Assembly: GCA_958298945.1 (NCBI GenBank)
Contig: OY282610.1
Location: 24,204,233 to 24,268,232 of the forward strand
Direction of reading: 5' to 3'
From: Atherix ibis
Lineage: Eukaryota; Arthropoda; Insecta; Diptera; Athericidae
DNA: 64,000 nt
Below, piece after piece: positions 49,692 to 61,043 of this stretch. The translations under genes were made by a program, and so were the position numbers. Positions within the stretch are counted from its first letter, which is position 1, and each line of letters starts with the position of its first letter. Under the pieces are notes generated by a model, which was not told the DNA's origin, did no database searches, and was given only the letters and a program-made list of their open reading frames with translations.

Positions 49692-49765
49692 TAAAAAATT
49701 GGCAACGCAGAAGAAAAAAAATTGGCAACACAGAAGAAAAAAAAATTGGCAACACAGAAATTGAA
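49692..49765 (+). repeat. Short ~24-bp tandem repeat of AAAATTGGCAACACAGAAG
   Basis: Three consecutive units of AAAAATTGGCAACRCAGAAG plus A-tract. They give the repeated LPIFFSSV text of the minus-strand frame 49489-49755. Confidence 0.85.
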
Positions 49766-50490
49766 AAAATGCAAATAAAAAAATAAAAAAACTACAATAT
49801 TCATCGCTGCTTGATGTTATTTTCTTCTGTTCGTTATATTAAAAAGTAGAAATAATTTCAGTTCGTGTATTTTATCTCGTACAATACAGTTGGTAGTTTG
49901 ACAATGTCAAAACTAAAGAGTTATGGTCGAAAGGGTGGAAATAGTAAAAGGGAGGGCAAGAAGAAGATCAGAAATTGGCAAAATCAGTTAAAACGAATCC
50001 TCATATAAAAGGCGAAAAAATTGTGAAAGAAATCAATTTAATGCGAGTCATCAAAATTAGAAGAATATAAGAGGCCCGAAAGATTAACCGAAAACTTTTA
50101 GGGACCAATGTAAACATGAAGAAACCTCTAATATCGTCGAACAATAAAAATGAAAGGATTAAATTTCCTTGAGAATAATGGAGAATGTCCTCAGATTTTT
50201 TGAGGAAGTCGCCATTTTCTCAAGATGGGTCTAATATAAGAAAGTCCTTCTAATCTTCACCGAATGAAAAATAGAAGCAAAAATGCTATTCGGTGAATAA
50301 TAATGATTTGGGTTGCTAATCTTAAGTTTATCTAAACGAATATAATAATTCTATAATTTTCAATTTAGTTTCACAATTGAAAACTTTAAATTTATTAAAT
50401 ATTTTATAAAACAATTTTGGAATTCGTATTAGAACAACGAAAGGGACCGTTTTTTTGGAAACGTTTTATTTTTCAAAATCATGCAAAAAA
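49766..50490. other. AT-rich DNA, no gene recognised
   Basis: No repeat unit, frame or transposon motif recognised. Confidence 0.45.
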
Positions 50491-51990
50491 AAAAATGACC
50501 GGCGGCGTACTATAAAAAATCAAAAACAAAAATATTCTCAAAAAAGTGCTAAAAAAAATATTGTAAAAAATTATAAGGAAATTGTTCTAAAATTGAAATA
50601 AAATTTTTTGAAATAATTTTGAATGAAAATTGCTATAAAAATACCAATAAAAAAAAACTATGAAAAAATACTAAAAACAAAATTTGGAAAAATATATTTC
50701 TAAAAAAATGTAAGATTATACAAGCACTAAAGAATGCAGAAAATGTATTAAAATCAAGCTAGAAATAAAATTAAAATAGTTTAAGAAAAATTCCAACAAT
50801 AAACATTCTAACAAAAATATAATAAAAATTCCAAAAGATAGAAAAAATCAATAAAAAAAGAATTAAAAAATACTAAATAAATAGTTAACCAAACATACTA
50901 AAAATATATTACAAAAGATAACAAAAAAACCCTACAAAAATGCAACGAAAAATTGGGGAATAATTCTGAATAAAAATTGCCATAAAAATATTAAAAAACT
51001 AGAAAAATATTTATAATTACACAAGCAAATACAAACAATAAAAATGCCAACAATAGAAATATTAAATTAATATGGTAGTTAACAAAATGTCCTTCAGATA
51101 TACTAAAAAAATACAAAAAAAAAACATAATAAAAAATTGGGGAATAATTCTGACTGAACATCGCCATAAAAATACTAAAAAACACTTCAAATTACAAAAA
51201 AAATTAAAAAAAAATAAAAATTCAATAAAAAATTAATACGAAATAAAATGTACTAAAAAATATACTAAAAATATATGAAAAAAAAGTCATACAATAAAAA
51301 ATTGGGGAATAATTCAGACTGCAAATCGCTATAAAATACTAAAAAAAAAAAAAAAATTCCAAAAAAAAATAATACGAAATAAAAAGTCAACAAAACGTAC
51401 TAAAAATTATACCCAAAACGTACTAAAAAAAAATGTATACTACAAAAGTACCATAAAAAATTAAGAAAAAAATTCTGACTGAAAATCGCTATAAAAATAT
51501 TTCAAAAAATTCATACAATTACAAAAAAAAAAATACAAAAAATAAAAATGAAATTAAATATAAATACTTAATAAAGAGTTAACAAAACGTACTAAAAAAT
51601 ATACTCAAAACGTACTTAAAAAATATACTCAAAACATACGAAAAAAAATTCTCCAAAAATCCAATTAAAAGTTGGGGAGTAATTCTGACTAAAAAAAATT
51701 ACCAAAAACATAATTTAAAAAATTCTTAAAAAAACTACTGTAAAAACATTTGGGAAAAGAAAATTACTAAAAATTACACAAAAAAACAAATACTAAAAAT
51801 TTCACCAAAACAAAATAAGCAAAAAAAATGCTTTAAATATAATTGTACTTGGAAAAAGTGCTAAATAAAGGGTATCCCAAGAGAAAAGAATACTAAAAAT
51901 CAATATTGGAAGAAAAAAAAACGCACAAAAATACTAGAGAAAATATTCAACCAAAAAAAAAAAACCTACGAAAAATATTGAGAAAAAAAA
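50490..51990 (+). repeat. A-rich tandem array, ~165-185-bp unit
   Basis: TTGGGGAATAATTCTGA and close variants occur at about 50953, 51137, 51302, 51460 and 51672, followed each time by ACTGAAAATCGCTATAAAAA and then by A-rich sequence with ACAAAACGTACTAAAAA. Spacing is 158 to 212. Earlier diverged units start near 50600 with ATTTTGAATGAAAATTGCTA. This array is the A-rich strand mirror of the T-rich arrays at 19690-22640, but unit sequences differ. Confidence 0.8.
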
Positions 51991-54405
51991 ACCCTGAAAA
52001 CGGCAAAGAAACGCCTCACCAAGCCCATTGATCCAAAATGTCTGCATACCACATACCATTCACACCTCCACTGTACGCATTTGCATTCACACCGGCTGCA
52101 CTCAAAAACGCCACAATTATTATCGCACAACAACGCGTACGCAATTGTGCATTTGCCGTCGCATCATCACCATTTGCTGAAAAGTTTTTCTTTTTCCCAT
52201 TGGACGCACTCTACTAATCCGCCAACAAACTATTGGTACGGATCACCGCCCCCTTCTCCCTCTGCTAAAATAAATATTTTTAAACTTTTAGCCAACATTT
52301 TTGAGGTTGTCGTTTTGTTCGTGTTTTGTTATTAATGCATTTACTCGCCCACATTTGGTGTACGAGATGTCATCCGTTTGCTAATTTAATCGACAGGAAA
52401 AATTTGTTATTCTCCTTTTTTGTCAATTTTCTTCTTTCATTGTATCCTCTTCATTTGCGTTGCTGCTAATTCGTTTATTTTGTTTAGTTTTTCCCCTCCA
52501 CACACGAATGCATTTATTAAAATTACATTGAATAATTAATTCTGCATTCGTTCGTCCTTGCATTCAATTTGTGCATTTTTTTCCACTCAATTTTCAGAGT
52601 TTTTATTTTGCATTCAATTGATTTTCTGTATATTAACGATTGTTTTGGAAAACCAATCAGGAAAATTGTCTTCTTTTGCAAAAAAAAAACAAAAATAAGT
52701 AATAAAAATTAATATTATTTATTAATTTTTTTTAATTTAAATTAAAATGCACTCAATTTTCATTCGACAGTTGAAAATTACTTGGCACTGATTGAATGCC
52801 CCTCTCCGAAACGCCGCATATGAACGAACAATGACGAACAAGAGAAGAACAACAAAAAAAACGACGCAAACTCATCGATTCGCACATGCATGAACAAGAA
52901 CACGATGGTGGCGCTGGCATTTAATTGTTAATGGCGGCGATCACTTGTTGATGATGGCTTGCAATTGAATTGAATTTTGACATTTTCGTTTTCGTTTTTT
53001 TTTCTCTCGTTTCCACCATTTTTTTGTTGTTATTTTGTATGCAAAGGCATTTACAATTACATATTCGGATACAACCGAAAGAAAGGGGTAAAGTGAGAAA
53101 TGGTGTGTGCGAAAGCGAGAACGGAAACGGGGAATTTGGTTAATGTTAGTGGGATTGTGGCCGTTCGAAGAGGATAGACGATGACAAACGCCGATAAGCC
53201 AATAGCCAATCAGGATGAGCCATGATCGATAAGAGAAGGAGGCGACTGATTGTGGATTAGCAGATGATGGTGCTGTTCGTGAATTTTCGGTCGAACAGCG
53301 TTAATCGATGGACGCAGTTTTTAAATTCAATTGCACTTTGGTTTAATTGAAGGGTGCGCCAAGGGTAAAAGGGCGCTTTGTGAGACTGTATTGGGTCAAA
53401 TGCATTTTTAATATTATAGCGGAAATTGGTTAATTTAGCTGAAGTTTTTCGTGTCAATAGTTAATAAAATGACACCAACAATTACCGTAAGTCCAAATTG
53501 CATAATAAGTGAACTTTTTATCTTCTATACCATGGAAAAAAAATTTCCTATTTTTTGTTACGTTTGCTATCTGAGACTGACCGGGTATGTTTAGTGTTCT
53601 TTTTTTGGAAAATTACTTTTTCAATATTTTAAACGTTTATGGTCGATTATTGTTAGGGGAAGAGAGCAACAGCACGTTTTCATGGTTAGCCAATGACCGT
53701 TTCGATGAGTTTACTTTAGTACTCCTGCACGATTGGTGCATTTTTGTGGTGTTATTGTCGTCGCCGTTCGATTCGATTACTTTTCACAATCGAGATGGAC
53801 TCGCACACAGACCTCCCGGCCCATAGTCTGTCGTTGGTGGGACCACCGAAGAGTTAATCGAAAAATTGTTCGTGACCATCACTGATTTTCGACATTCGAT
53901 TATGACTTGCATTCTAAACGATATCGAAAGAGCGAAAAAAAAATCGAATCGAATTGAATTGAAGTCAATTGATTTGAGAAGGGAAAAAAACCACACATCA
54001 AATTTTTTTTTAAATGAACTCGGAAAAAACAAAACGCAACAGAAAAAATATTTTTGATCGAAGCAAATTCTTCTATTTGAACACGCCATCAAATTTTATT
54101 TAATAATTTAGCATGGTCAGTTTGTGGCTGATTTTATGCTGAATTTCCGTTTTTTTATTTTGGATATTTTCAGAATGGAAAAGTATTTTTTTTTTTAAAA
54201 TGCAACAAAAACTAATTAAAAAAAAATTTTGTCATATTAATTTTTTAGATTTTTTTTTTTCTTCTTAAAAATTGAAATGAAAATGAAATAATTCCAAATT
54301 ATTGGGTAATAAAATTATAGTTTTGAATAAAAGTAATTATTGTCGTGAGGGGCTATGAGGAGTAAACATCCGTCGAAGTTTATCTTGTTCGCGTATTGGT
54401 AGGAT
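51991..54405. other. Unique DNA, no gene recognised
   Basis: Composition is less extreme at 52020-52260 and 52790-53460. Frames at 53784-54092 and 53866-54057 overlap on opposite strands with no domain. The word TGCATTC or TTTGCATT recurs at 52075-52150 and 52500-52620 without a regular period. Confidence 0.45.
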
Positions 54406-54990
54406 TGGTATGATTCGAGAGACAAGAACGCAACTTTTTATAACGAGATACAGTCCAAATTATGGACGAAAAAGAAAGGAACGTAAAAATAACAACGAAC
54501 ATAAAAGGAAGAACACAAAATTTTATGAAGTATTTTTGACTAAAACGATTAGATTTAATGCTAGTTGGAAGGCTCAAAAATCTAGTCCGTAAGTCCAAAT
54601 TATGAGCAAAGATTAGAGCAACGGGAAAACAACAAGGAAATATAAAAAAGAACATTGAAAGTTTTACAAAGTATTTTTGAGTAAAGAGATTAGATTTAAT
54701 GCGATTTGGAACGGTTAATAGAGCCTCAAAAATCTAGTCCTTAGGTCCAAATTATGAACAAAGATTAGAGCAATGGGAATATAACAAGGAAATATAAAAA
54801 AGAACATTGAAAATTTTACAAAGTATTTTTGACTAAAGAGATTATATTTGATTCGAGTTGGAAGGCTAAAAAGAGCCTCAAAATTTTAGTCCATAAGGCC
54901 AAATTATGAACAAAAATTGGGTCAATACAAATACTGAAACGTACACAAAAGGGAGCACCCATATATATAAGTTCAAATCAATTTACATTT
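54405..54990 (-). repeat. ~150-bp Jockey-derived satellite, second array (inverted)
   Basis: About four units of the same satellite as 46349-47840, in opposite orientation. AAGTCCAAATTA or AGGTCCAAATTA landmarks are at 54450, 54591, 54743 and 54895 (spacing 141, 152, 152). On the minus strand each shows the same vocabulary: GGACTTACGGACTA, GGCTC, CCTTCCAACT, CTTTAGTCAAAAATACTTTG and TTTTTTATATTTCCTTG. The array begins in mid-unit near 54985 and its other end, at about 54450, has the boundary string also found at 47836. Confidence 0.9.
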
Positions 54991-55009
54991 TAAGGATTAT
55001 TTTATGTAA

Positions 55010-55450
55010 ATAGTGGAAACCCCAACCTACGTTTTAAGTGATCCATGCGAGAGGTCCAATTTCGAGCGACTTTTTTGAGGATCCCGGCTGGTATCTGGCT
55101 AATAACACGTGTAATGTTGTCTTTTAAGGCTGCAAATGTCGGTGGTTTATTGGTACAGACGAGTGACTTTATGTAGACCCATAAAAAATATTGTAGCGGC
55201 TTTCAAATCGCACGATCTAGACGGCCAACTCACCGGTCCGAAATTTGAGATAAATTGCTTACCGAACTTATCTCTTAATATGTTCATTGTTTGTCTTGCT
55301 GTGTGGTATATAGCGCCGTCTTGTTTAAACCACATGTCTTGCATTTGGGGGGGGGGAGGTGGTAAAGTTCGAAAATATCGGGCGATAGCGGGCGCCATTG
55401 ACAGTAACTGGCCGCAGTGTCATCTTTTAAGAAATACGGATCGACTATTC
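55010..55450 (-). pseudogene. Mariner-like transposase remnant (copy e), C-terminal third
   Basis: On the minus strand the order is DPYFLKDD, then (frame change) PVTVNGARYRPIF, then a 10-G/C run with another frame change, then MQDMWFKQDGAIYHTARQTM, NILRDKFGKQFISNFGPVSW, PSRSCDLKAATIFFMG and, in another frame, ITRVIS..PAGI...NWTSRMDHLKR. These match the C-terminal half of a Tc1/mariner group with DMWFQQDGA-HTA, WPPRSCDLTPLDFFLWG and an NW..R.DH ending. The second catalytic Asp is kept in QDGA; by my count the third catalytic position, 42 residues on, is Thr instead of Asp. That spacing suggests a DD41D-type mariner group. Confidence 0.8.
55347..55356 (+). repeat. Poly-G tract inside transposase remnant
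   Basis: Ten G on the plus strand, placed exactly where the minus-strand transposase frame is lost between the VTVNGARYR and DMWFKQDGA strings. Slippage at this run is a likely cause of that frameshift. Confidence 0.85.
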
Positions 55451-56032
55451 CAATGTCTATGTTGAATTAAATAAAATAAGAACAGCGACCAACTAAAGAA
55501 TTGATCAATAAAAACATGTGCACAAACCATCACGCGATTAAAAACGAATTTCAACATAGCGTACCGCACAGTCCCATGCACGCGCAAAATTCGTACATGC
55601 TCGGTCATATATCAGACTGTCAGACGCGCAAAAAGTAAGAAATTTGATTTATAGATCATTTATTAGACGCACAGTGTAATCTAAACCTAATTCCTTGGAG
55701 ATTAGATTTTGTTTCGAATTTTGAAAATAACTGTAGAAGTTTTGGGGGTATATAATGAACCAAGACGACTGCCTTTTTATGTGCGATTAATGACCTCTTT
55801 TTGGGGACAAATTCAAACTTAGAAATTCTTCTTCTTCATCTAAAGTTAATTTATAAGACATTTCAGAGGCAATATGATGACGGAATCTTATCCATTAAAT
55901 TTTTGACTTCGTTTTTGTATTGTGTAATGGTTAGTAAATTTTCAGATTTTTTCCACGCAAATCTTCTCTAGATTTTGTATGCCAGCAATGACGATGACAA
56001 GATTTAGGGAAATGGTCAAGTGGTAGTCCACC
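55451..56032. other. AT-rich DNA, no gene recognised
   Basis: No recognised motif, though it may contain the lost N-terminal part and end of the transposase remnant beside it. Minus-strand frame 55420-55608 starts in that remnant. Confidence 0.4.
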
Positions 56033-56212
56033 ACTTTCTTTCCCTCTTGAAAATCTTAAAATTTTTTTTTACACTCCCAATTTAAATATTTTTTTCTGGT
56101 ATTTCTTATTCGACTACGGCGTAGCCGCTAACTTTCTTTCCCCTCTTGAAAATCTTAAAATTTTTTTTTACACTCCCAATTTTAATATTTTTTTCTGGTA
56201 TTTCTTATTCCT
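56033..56212 (+). repeat. 98-bp tandem duplication
   Basis: ACTTTCTTTCCCTCTTGAAA at 56033 recurs at 56131 with one extra C, and the following ~60 bases, including TACACTCCCAATTTAAATAT and TTTCTGGTATTTCTTATTC, are nearly identical. The copies are separated by CGACTACGGCGTAGCCGCTA. High identity indicates a recent event. Confidence 0.95.
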
Positions 56213-56248
56213 CAAACCCCCTGCCATAAACAAATCCAACTTATAAAA

Positions 56249-56995
56249 TATTATCCAATTTATAGTTTAAAAAGTATTATTCCACAAAATACTTGTATTA
56301 TTAAGTTTTAAATATTATTTTTATTTAAAAACTTTGCTTTAAGATTGCCATTTGAAACCAAATAGAAATAAATATCATAAAATAGTTTTTCCAGAACACG
56401 ATCTTTTTAAGAATAATTTCCATCTTTGCACATTTCAGGCTGTTATGTCTCCTTCTTCATTTTCAAAGAAATACAAGCTAAAGACAATTTCAGGTCAAAT
56501 AACCATCAGCTAGATATACAAATATTTAATTTAAAAAATGGCAAATTTTGTCTTAATTAAATTTTATATTTAATAAGAAATTTTCTATAACAACTATCAT
56601 ATAAGAGAACTATATTTTTCGAATAAGAAAATGAATAACTTTATTAAAATTGGAGAAAACTTCATTTTCATTTACCGATAAATATACAAATAGGAAAAAA
56701 TTTACCGCTAATGGGTTTTTAGAGCCTCATGTATGATAATTATGCTTATGGACGTATCTACCGAGTGACTAATGAGCCTCATCGCTGCAGAAAATAATAT
56801 CCCCTTCAAGCGTTCAACGTGACTACCTCAAAAAGATTTTTGCAAAAATTTTAATATTTAAATATATTATAGAAAAAAAAATATTTTCAAAAATGGCAAT
56901 TTTAAAATTAAAAAAATTCAATATTTTATAATAAATTTTAAAAGAAATTTTCAAAATTAAAATTTATACTTTCCAAACTTTAAAATGGATATTAT
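56249..56995 (-). mobile_element. Decayed mariner-like element with terminal inverted repeats (copy c)
   Basis: ATTATCCAATTTATAGTTTA at 56250-56269, running on into AAAAGTATTAT, faces ATACTTTCCAAACTTTAAAA at 56966-56985, running on into TGGATATTAT; the ~30-base ends are imperfect inverted repeats. On the minus strand TTTCTGCAGCGATGAGGCTC near 56800 matches the FSDEAHF region of copy b, followed by TCACTCGGTAGATACGT as in SLGGYV. Internal strings (TATTTATCGGTAAATGAAAA, and ATTCATTTTCTTATTCG near 56630) match copy d at 58330-58400. It is about 750 bp and lacks the C-terminal catalytic region, so it is non-autonomous and dead. Confidence 0.65.
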
Positions 56996-58199
56996 ATTCT
57001 TTGCCAACAAACCTCTCTGAACTAGTCAAAAAAAAATATTTTTTTTATGTTATTATTATTTTTTTCTAATAATTTATTTTTATTACATTTTAGTAAGTAA
57101 AATATTAAAAGAGAAAAAATTTATGGTTTTTCATAAGAATTTAAATTAATTTCTGAATTCGTTGCAAAAATATTTCTCACAAAATGAAACTTTTCCGCCA
57201 TAATTTCGATGATTTTTTATTGAAATAAAAAAAAAACCTATAATAAATTCCTCAAGAATGAATTATTTCCCATCGAATGAAAATTATAAAAGTAAAAAAA
57301 AATATATATATGCCGAATAATAATAAAAGTTGAATTTTTGGAGAAATTTCAAAGCTAATAAATTATTTTCGGGAATTTCTCATATGAAAATTTGGCATTC
57401 TGAAAGTGCAGTCAATAAAAACTTACAGGAAAAAAAAAGGATTATTGCTAAATATTGATTGATATATGATCAAAAGAGTGGACGAAAGAAAAAATTCTCT
57501 TCCAATAAAATTTGTTTTCGTCGTTTAGCTTTTGGGGGGGGGGGGGGGGGGGGAAAGATAGGCCCTCGTCAACTTACTGTACACTCAGCACAATGCATAC
57601 TAACTAAATTCACTGCAAAAAAAAAACCCAAAATATCCCAAAACGAAAAAGGACAATTTTCATTTTTCCCAATTTCGAAATTCTCTTATTTTGTTTCCTC
57701 AAGTTTTTTTTTTGGTTTTTTTTCTCTGACAACTTAACAAGGCCACTCCGAAATTTTTTAAATTATTTTTTTAAGGTTAACCAAAAGAACAGGTGCCATC
57801 GTCATAGTTAAACTCTAAATTCTTGTGGTTTTGGTTTTTCTCGTTTGTTTGTTTATTTCATGTCCAATAATATTATTTTCAGTTTGGTTTTAGGGGTAAT
57901 AATCTTATGCGCCCTCCCGCGTTTATATGGAATTCGTTGCACTCGCAAAAGAAAGGGCAATATTTCTAAGAAACTATAATCAAATATGTCAGCAATAAAT
58001 TTCAAATTGGTTTTTATTCGAATTTTTTAACAATTGGACAACATGAATTTTTGTAAATCTATATGAATGTGATTACCCCCTACCCCACCAATATTAATTT
58101 AAATAAAAATTATAATGTATAGGATCTGGAATTTAGGAATAAAGATTTTTTTTAATTACCAGTTCACACGTTACATTAATAAAAAACTTATTTTTACAA
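56996..58199. other. AT-rich DNA, no gene recognised
   Basis: Holds a run of 20 G (listed separately). Frame 57459-57737 crosses that run and has no domain. Confidence 0.45.
57534..57553 (+). repeat. Poly-G tract, 20 G
   Basis: The longest G run in the window, between TTTAGCTTTT and AAAGATAGG. It could form a G-quadruplex on this strand. Confidence 0.9.
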
Positions 58200-58860
58200 G
58201 AAGATTATTTTCTTCAGAGATGAGGTACTCAGTGAACATGTCAAAAAGGAAAATTACCGTAAATGAAGCTATAAAAAGCCACAAGTAACTATAAAAAAAG
58301 CTATTATATTTGCAATAAAATTTTGCATATTTGTGTATTTATCGGCAAATGAAAATTAATTTTTGTCCAAATTTTAATAAACTTATTCATTTTCTTATTC
58401 GGAAAGAATAGTCTTTGTATATGATAGATATTAAAAAAATGTTATATTAAAGATAAAATTTATTTAAAATAGGATTTGTCATTTTTAAAAATTAGATATT
58501 TTAGTAGGCATTTTGACCTGATGTCATCATTCTTTAAAAATGAAAACGGGGACACTGTTACTTTCAATTATTTTTTTTTTTACTCTGAACTTAAAGATTT
58601 TTGTCTAGACTATGTGTGGTTTTAAAAAGACATTGCCACAAGCATCAGAACATGACAAATATTGGCTTTATTGCTCGAACAATTCCCAGAATATCCATTA
58701 ATTTCGTGATTTGATGACGTTGGACATTTTTTAATAGCTCTTCAAAAACAATCTTTAAACTTTAAAACCAGCTACCGTAAAATAATATAGTCCGAAACGT
58801 GCGAATATGTCATAAAGATTTACCGAAAGTTGTCCAGTCCTCTAAGATCTCTTCTGGAAT
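58200..58860 (+). mobile_element. Decayed mariner-like element (copy d)
   Basis: TTTTCTTCAGAGATGAGG near 58209 matches the FSDEAHF region, the string at 58320-58410 matches the reverse complement of copy c, ACTGTTACTTTCAATTA near 58555 corresponds to VTVN, GAACTTAAAGATTTTTGTCT then AGACTATGTGTGGTTT near 58597 to ELEDF-LDDMWF, and TTGGCTTTATTGCTCGAACA then ATTCCCAGAATAT near 58660 to L-LL-E-FPG, followed by LIS*FDD near 58698. Order and orientation agree with copies a and b. Many stops; no functional product. Confidence 0.65.
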
Positions 58861-58939
58861 GGCAATAGTCATTTGAAAAGTCAATAACAAAAATTTCAAC
58901 AAAAAAAAACCCAAACTGGAAACTCGAAAAAGAAGGTAA

Positions 58940-60024
58940 AAAGGAAAACTGGCCCGCCGCTCATGAAATGGTTTGGAAATTTATTAAATGAGCCGTTAAG
59001 AAGTTGTCGTCGGTAAGAATGAGAATGGCGCTCTTGCTTAGCTATGAGGTTGCGTATGCGCGTTCACGTACCGACCTGCCTTGTTTCGGCAGTGGTTCGC
59101 CCCTTTTCAGTCCCCTAACGCACTTCCCCTACCGGTGCTGTTGATTAGGAGTCCAAAGAAACTGTCACGCAATGACGAGACGATGAGGGAATACCCAACC
59201 AGCCCCTTTTCCATTGCTTCGGAAACCTTTCCGGTCGACCATCCTTCCCCAGCATGACCTAGAACCACATTTCGCACGCACACAATTGCCAATCTGTGTG
59301 CGGCTGCATCTGCTTAAGAGCTCGTTTTACTTGCATTTTTATACCCTAACTGAGCAAGGGTGTCAAGGGGGCGATCGCACGGGCAAAACAACATTTTCAC
59401 CTTTTGTACTTACAAGATAGTTGGTCGGTCCGACATGCCTGCTGCCAGTTAACAAACGGGGCTACACGATCGTAAAATGTCTTCAAGTAGCGACGGCCAC
59501 AGCCCGCGACCTCCCCTGTTGTTGTGTGTGTGTGTGTGTACGTCCAGTCGCAGTGTCCGCGCTTAGTTAACTTGCCTTCGTGCATTTGTGTGCGTGCCGA
59601 TTGCCCGCAATTTGTTCTGCTATGTGCGCGCGGCCATAGTTTTCGACGAGCTAACCGCACATGCGCGCAGTCGATCGCCAAAAGTCTAGACGCGATTCGT
59701 ACCTAAGCACTGTTTGTGTGCGTGCGTCTTTTTCGTTATCTCACCCTCTGCCCCTTCCATATTGAAAGCACTCCGCAAGTCAATAAGCAGACGAGATCAA
59801 ATTAATTTGTTGCTTTTTTGGTCTTCATTTTCGGTTTTTGTAGATTTTGCGCTGCGGTGCCGTCTCATCTGCGCTGTGCGATGACTTCACTCAGCGATGA
59901 TGAACAGACGTTAATTCGCCGCACTTCGCTCCAATCCCTTGACCTAATTCTAAATATTATTCCTTTGCGCGGGATCATACCTTCGCCGCTATCCGTCAAA
60001 CTTTTTTTTTTATCGTCACTGTAA
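58940..60024. promoter_or_regulatory. GC-richer island, candidate promoter or exon region (unproven)
   Basis: From about 58940 to 59990 the sequence has balanced composition and CpG, in contrast to the surroundings. On the minus strand a strong splice-donor string CTT|GTAAGTAC lies at 59413. On the plus strand a pyrimidine-rich TTTTCGGTTTTTGTAG acceptor-like string ends at 59843 and is followed by a frame from 59881 (MTSLSDDEQTLIRRTSLQSL) running to 60024. A (TG)n tract lies near 59521-59538. No recognised domain exists in any frame, so whether this is a promoter, an exon or simply unique DNA is open. Confidence 0.2.
59881..60024 (+). CDS. Candidate small exon frame (hypothetical)
   Basis: Frame of 47 codons beginning MTSLSDDEQTLIRRTSLQSL, preceded by an acceptor-like TTTTTGTAG at 59835-59843. 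It is the most protein-like short frame here, acidic then amphipathic, but its end is hydrophobic text from a T-run and no homology is known to me. No donor was identified. Confidence 0.12.
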   Translation: MTSLSDDEQTLIRRTSLQSLDLILNIIPLRGIIPSPLSVKLFFLSSL

Positions 60025-60044
60025 TCGTTTGCATCGTATTTATT

Positions 60045-60107
60045 CCCGGACCAATTAACCTAGAAAATCCGCCCCCCCCCCCTCCCGGACCAATTAACCT
60101 ACAAAAT
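60045..60107 (+). repeat. 24-bp direct repeat around a poly-C tract
   Basis: CCCGGACCAATTAACCTAGA followed by AAAT at 60046 recurs as CCCGGACCAATTAACCTACA followed by AAAT at 60084, with 11 C (60072-60082) between them. A small recent duplication. Confidence 0.85.
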
Positions 60108-60139
60108 TTTTTCAACACTTCCAAAATAAACCAATAATT

Positions 60140-60565
60140 TTAAAGGCAATTTTTGCTATTCCAGTAATGCGGTTGGATAAAAAAAAAAGAAGCTTTTCTA
60201 TTTTTCAAAATCAAATAAAATCCGTTGTCTTTAAAATATGGCGAATATTGGGTTGTTCGGAAAGTAATTTCTTTTTTTGTTTTAATAATTTGCCATCTTT
60301 CTGGCGGTATCATAATTCCACGCTCATAAAATGTTTGTTCTTTGGTGGCAAAAAACTGATCGGAGTGATTTTTGACCTTCTCATTTAAATTAAACGTTTC
60401 ACCGTCTAAAAAATTTTTGTAGAGACCGGAACAAATGATAATCGGAAGGTGCTCTAGAAGCTTTTGCCGAGTGGTCAAACTTGTATGTGGTTTCGCATTA
60501 TCCTGTTGGAACACTATGACCAATTCTGGCCTTTTTTCTTTAAGTGAATCATTCAATTTGTCCAA
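60140..60565 (-). pseudogene. Mariner transposase C-terminal frame (broken)
   Basis: The longest open stretch of the element, 141 codons, starts at MDKLNDSLKEKRPELVIVFQ, contains the QQDNAKPHTS catalytic string and ends past the left inverted repeat in flanking DNA. Within it the frame leaves the transposase at LLEH and regains it at FLDGETFNLNEKV, because of a deletion and shift around the third catalytic Asp. It is a remnant, not a gene. Confidence 0.9.
60248..60271 (+). repeat. Mariner left terminal inverted repeat
   Basis: 24 bases preceded by TA at 60246-60247. Pairs with 61044-61067 with a single difference (T against C in sense orientation). Confidence 0.95.
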
Positions 60566-61043
60566 CTGATGAGAGTATACTTCAGAATTGATCGTTTTGT
60601 TGCTCGGTAGAAGCTTAAAATAAACAAATTCCTTTGAAATCCCACCAAACAGATAGCATAATCTTTTTTTTGATGAATATTGTCCTTCGAAGTGCTTTGA
60701 GCCGGTTCATCTTTTGTACTCCAGGATCTTTTGCACTTAACATTATTGTAGACAACTCATTTCTCATCCCCAGTGATGATACGCTTAAAAAATGGATCAT
60801 TTTCTTGGCGTTTGAGAAGCAAATCATAAACGTCAATGCGACGGCACAAATTTTCTTCCGTAAGAAGATGAGGAGCCCATATATCGAGCTTTGAGATTAA
60901 ACCTGGCCGTTTCAAATGATCATGAACGGTCGAATTTGATAAATTTAATCTCTCAGTGATCTTACAAGTTATTATTATCCAATTTGCATCAATTAATGTC
61001 TTTATTGTGTCTACATTAGCTTCAACTTCATCAGCTTCAAAAC

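Noticed and set aside
55136..55465. Plus-strand 109-codon frame
   Set aside because: It is the antisense shadow of the mariner-like transposase remnant on the minus strand.
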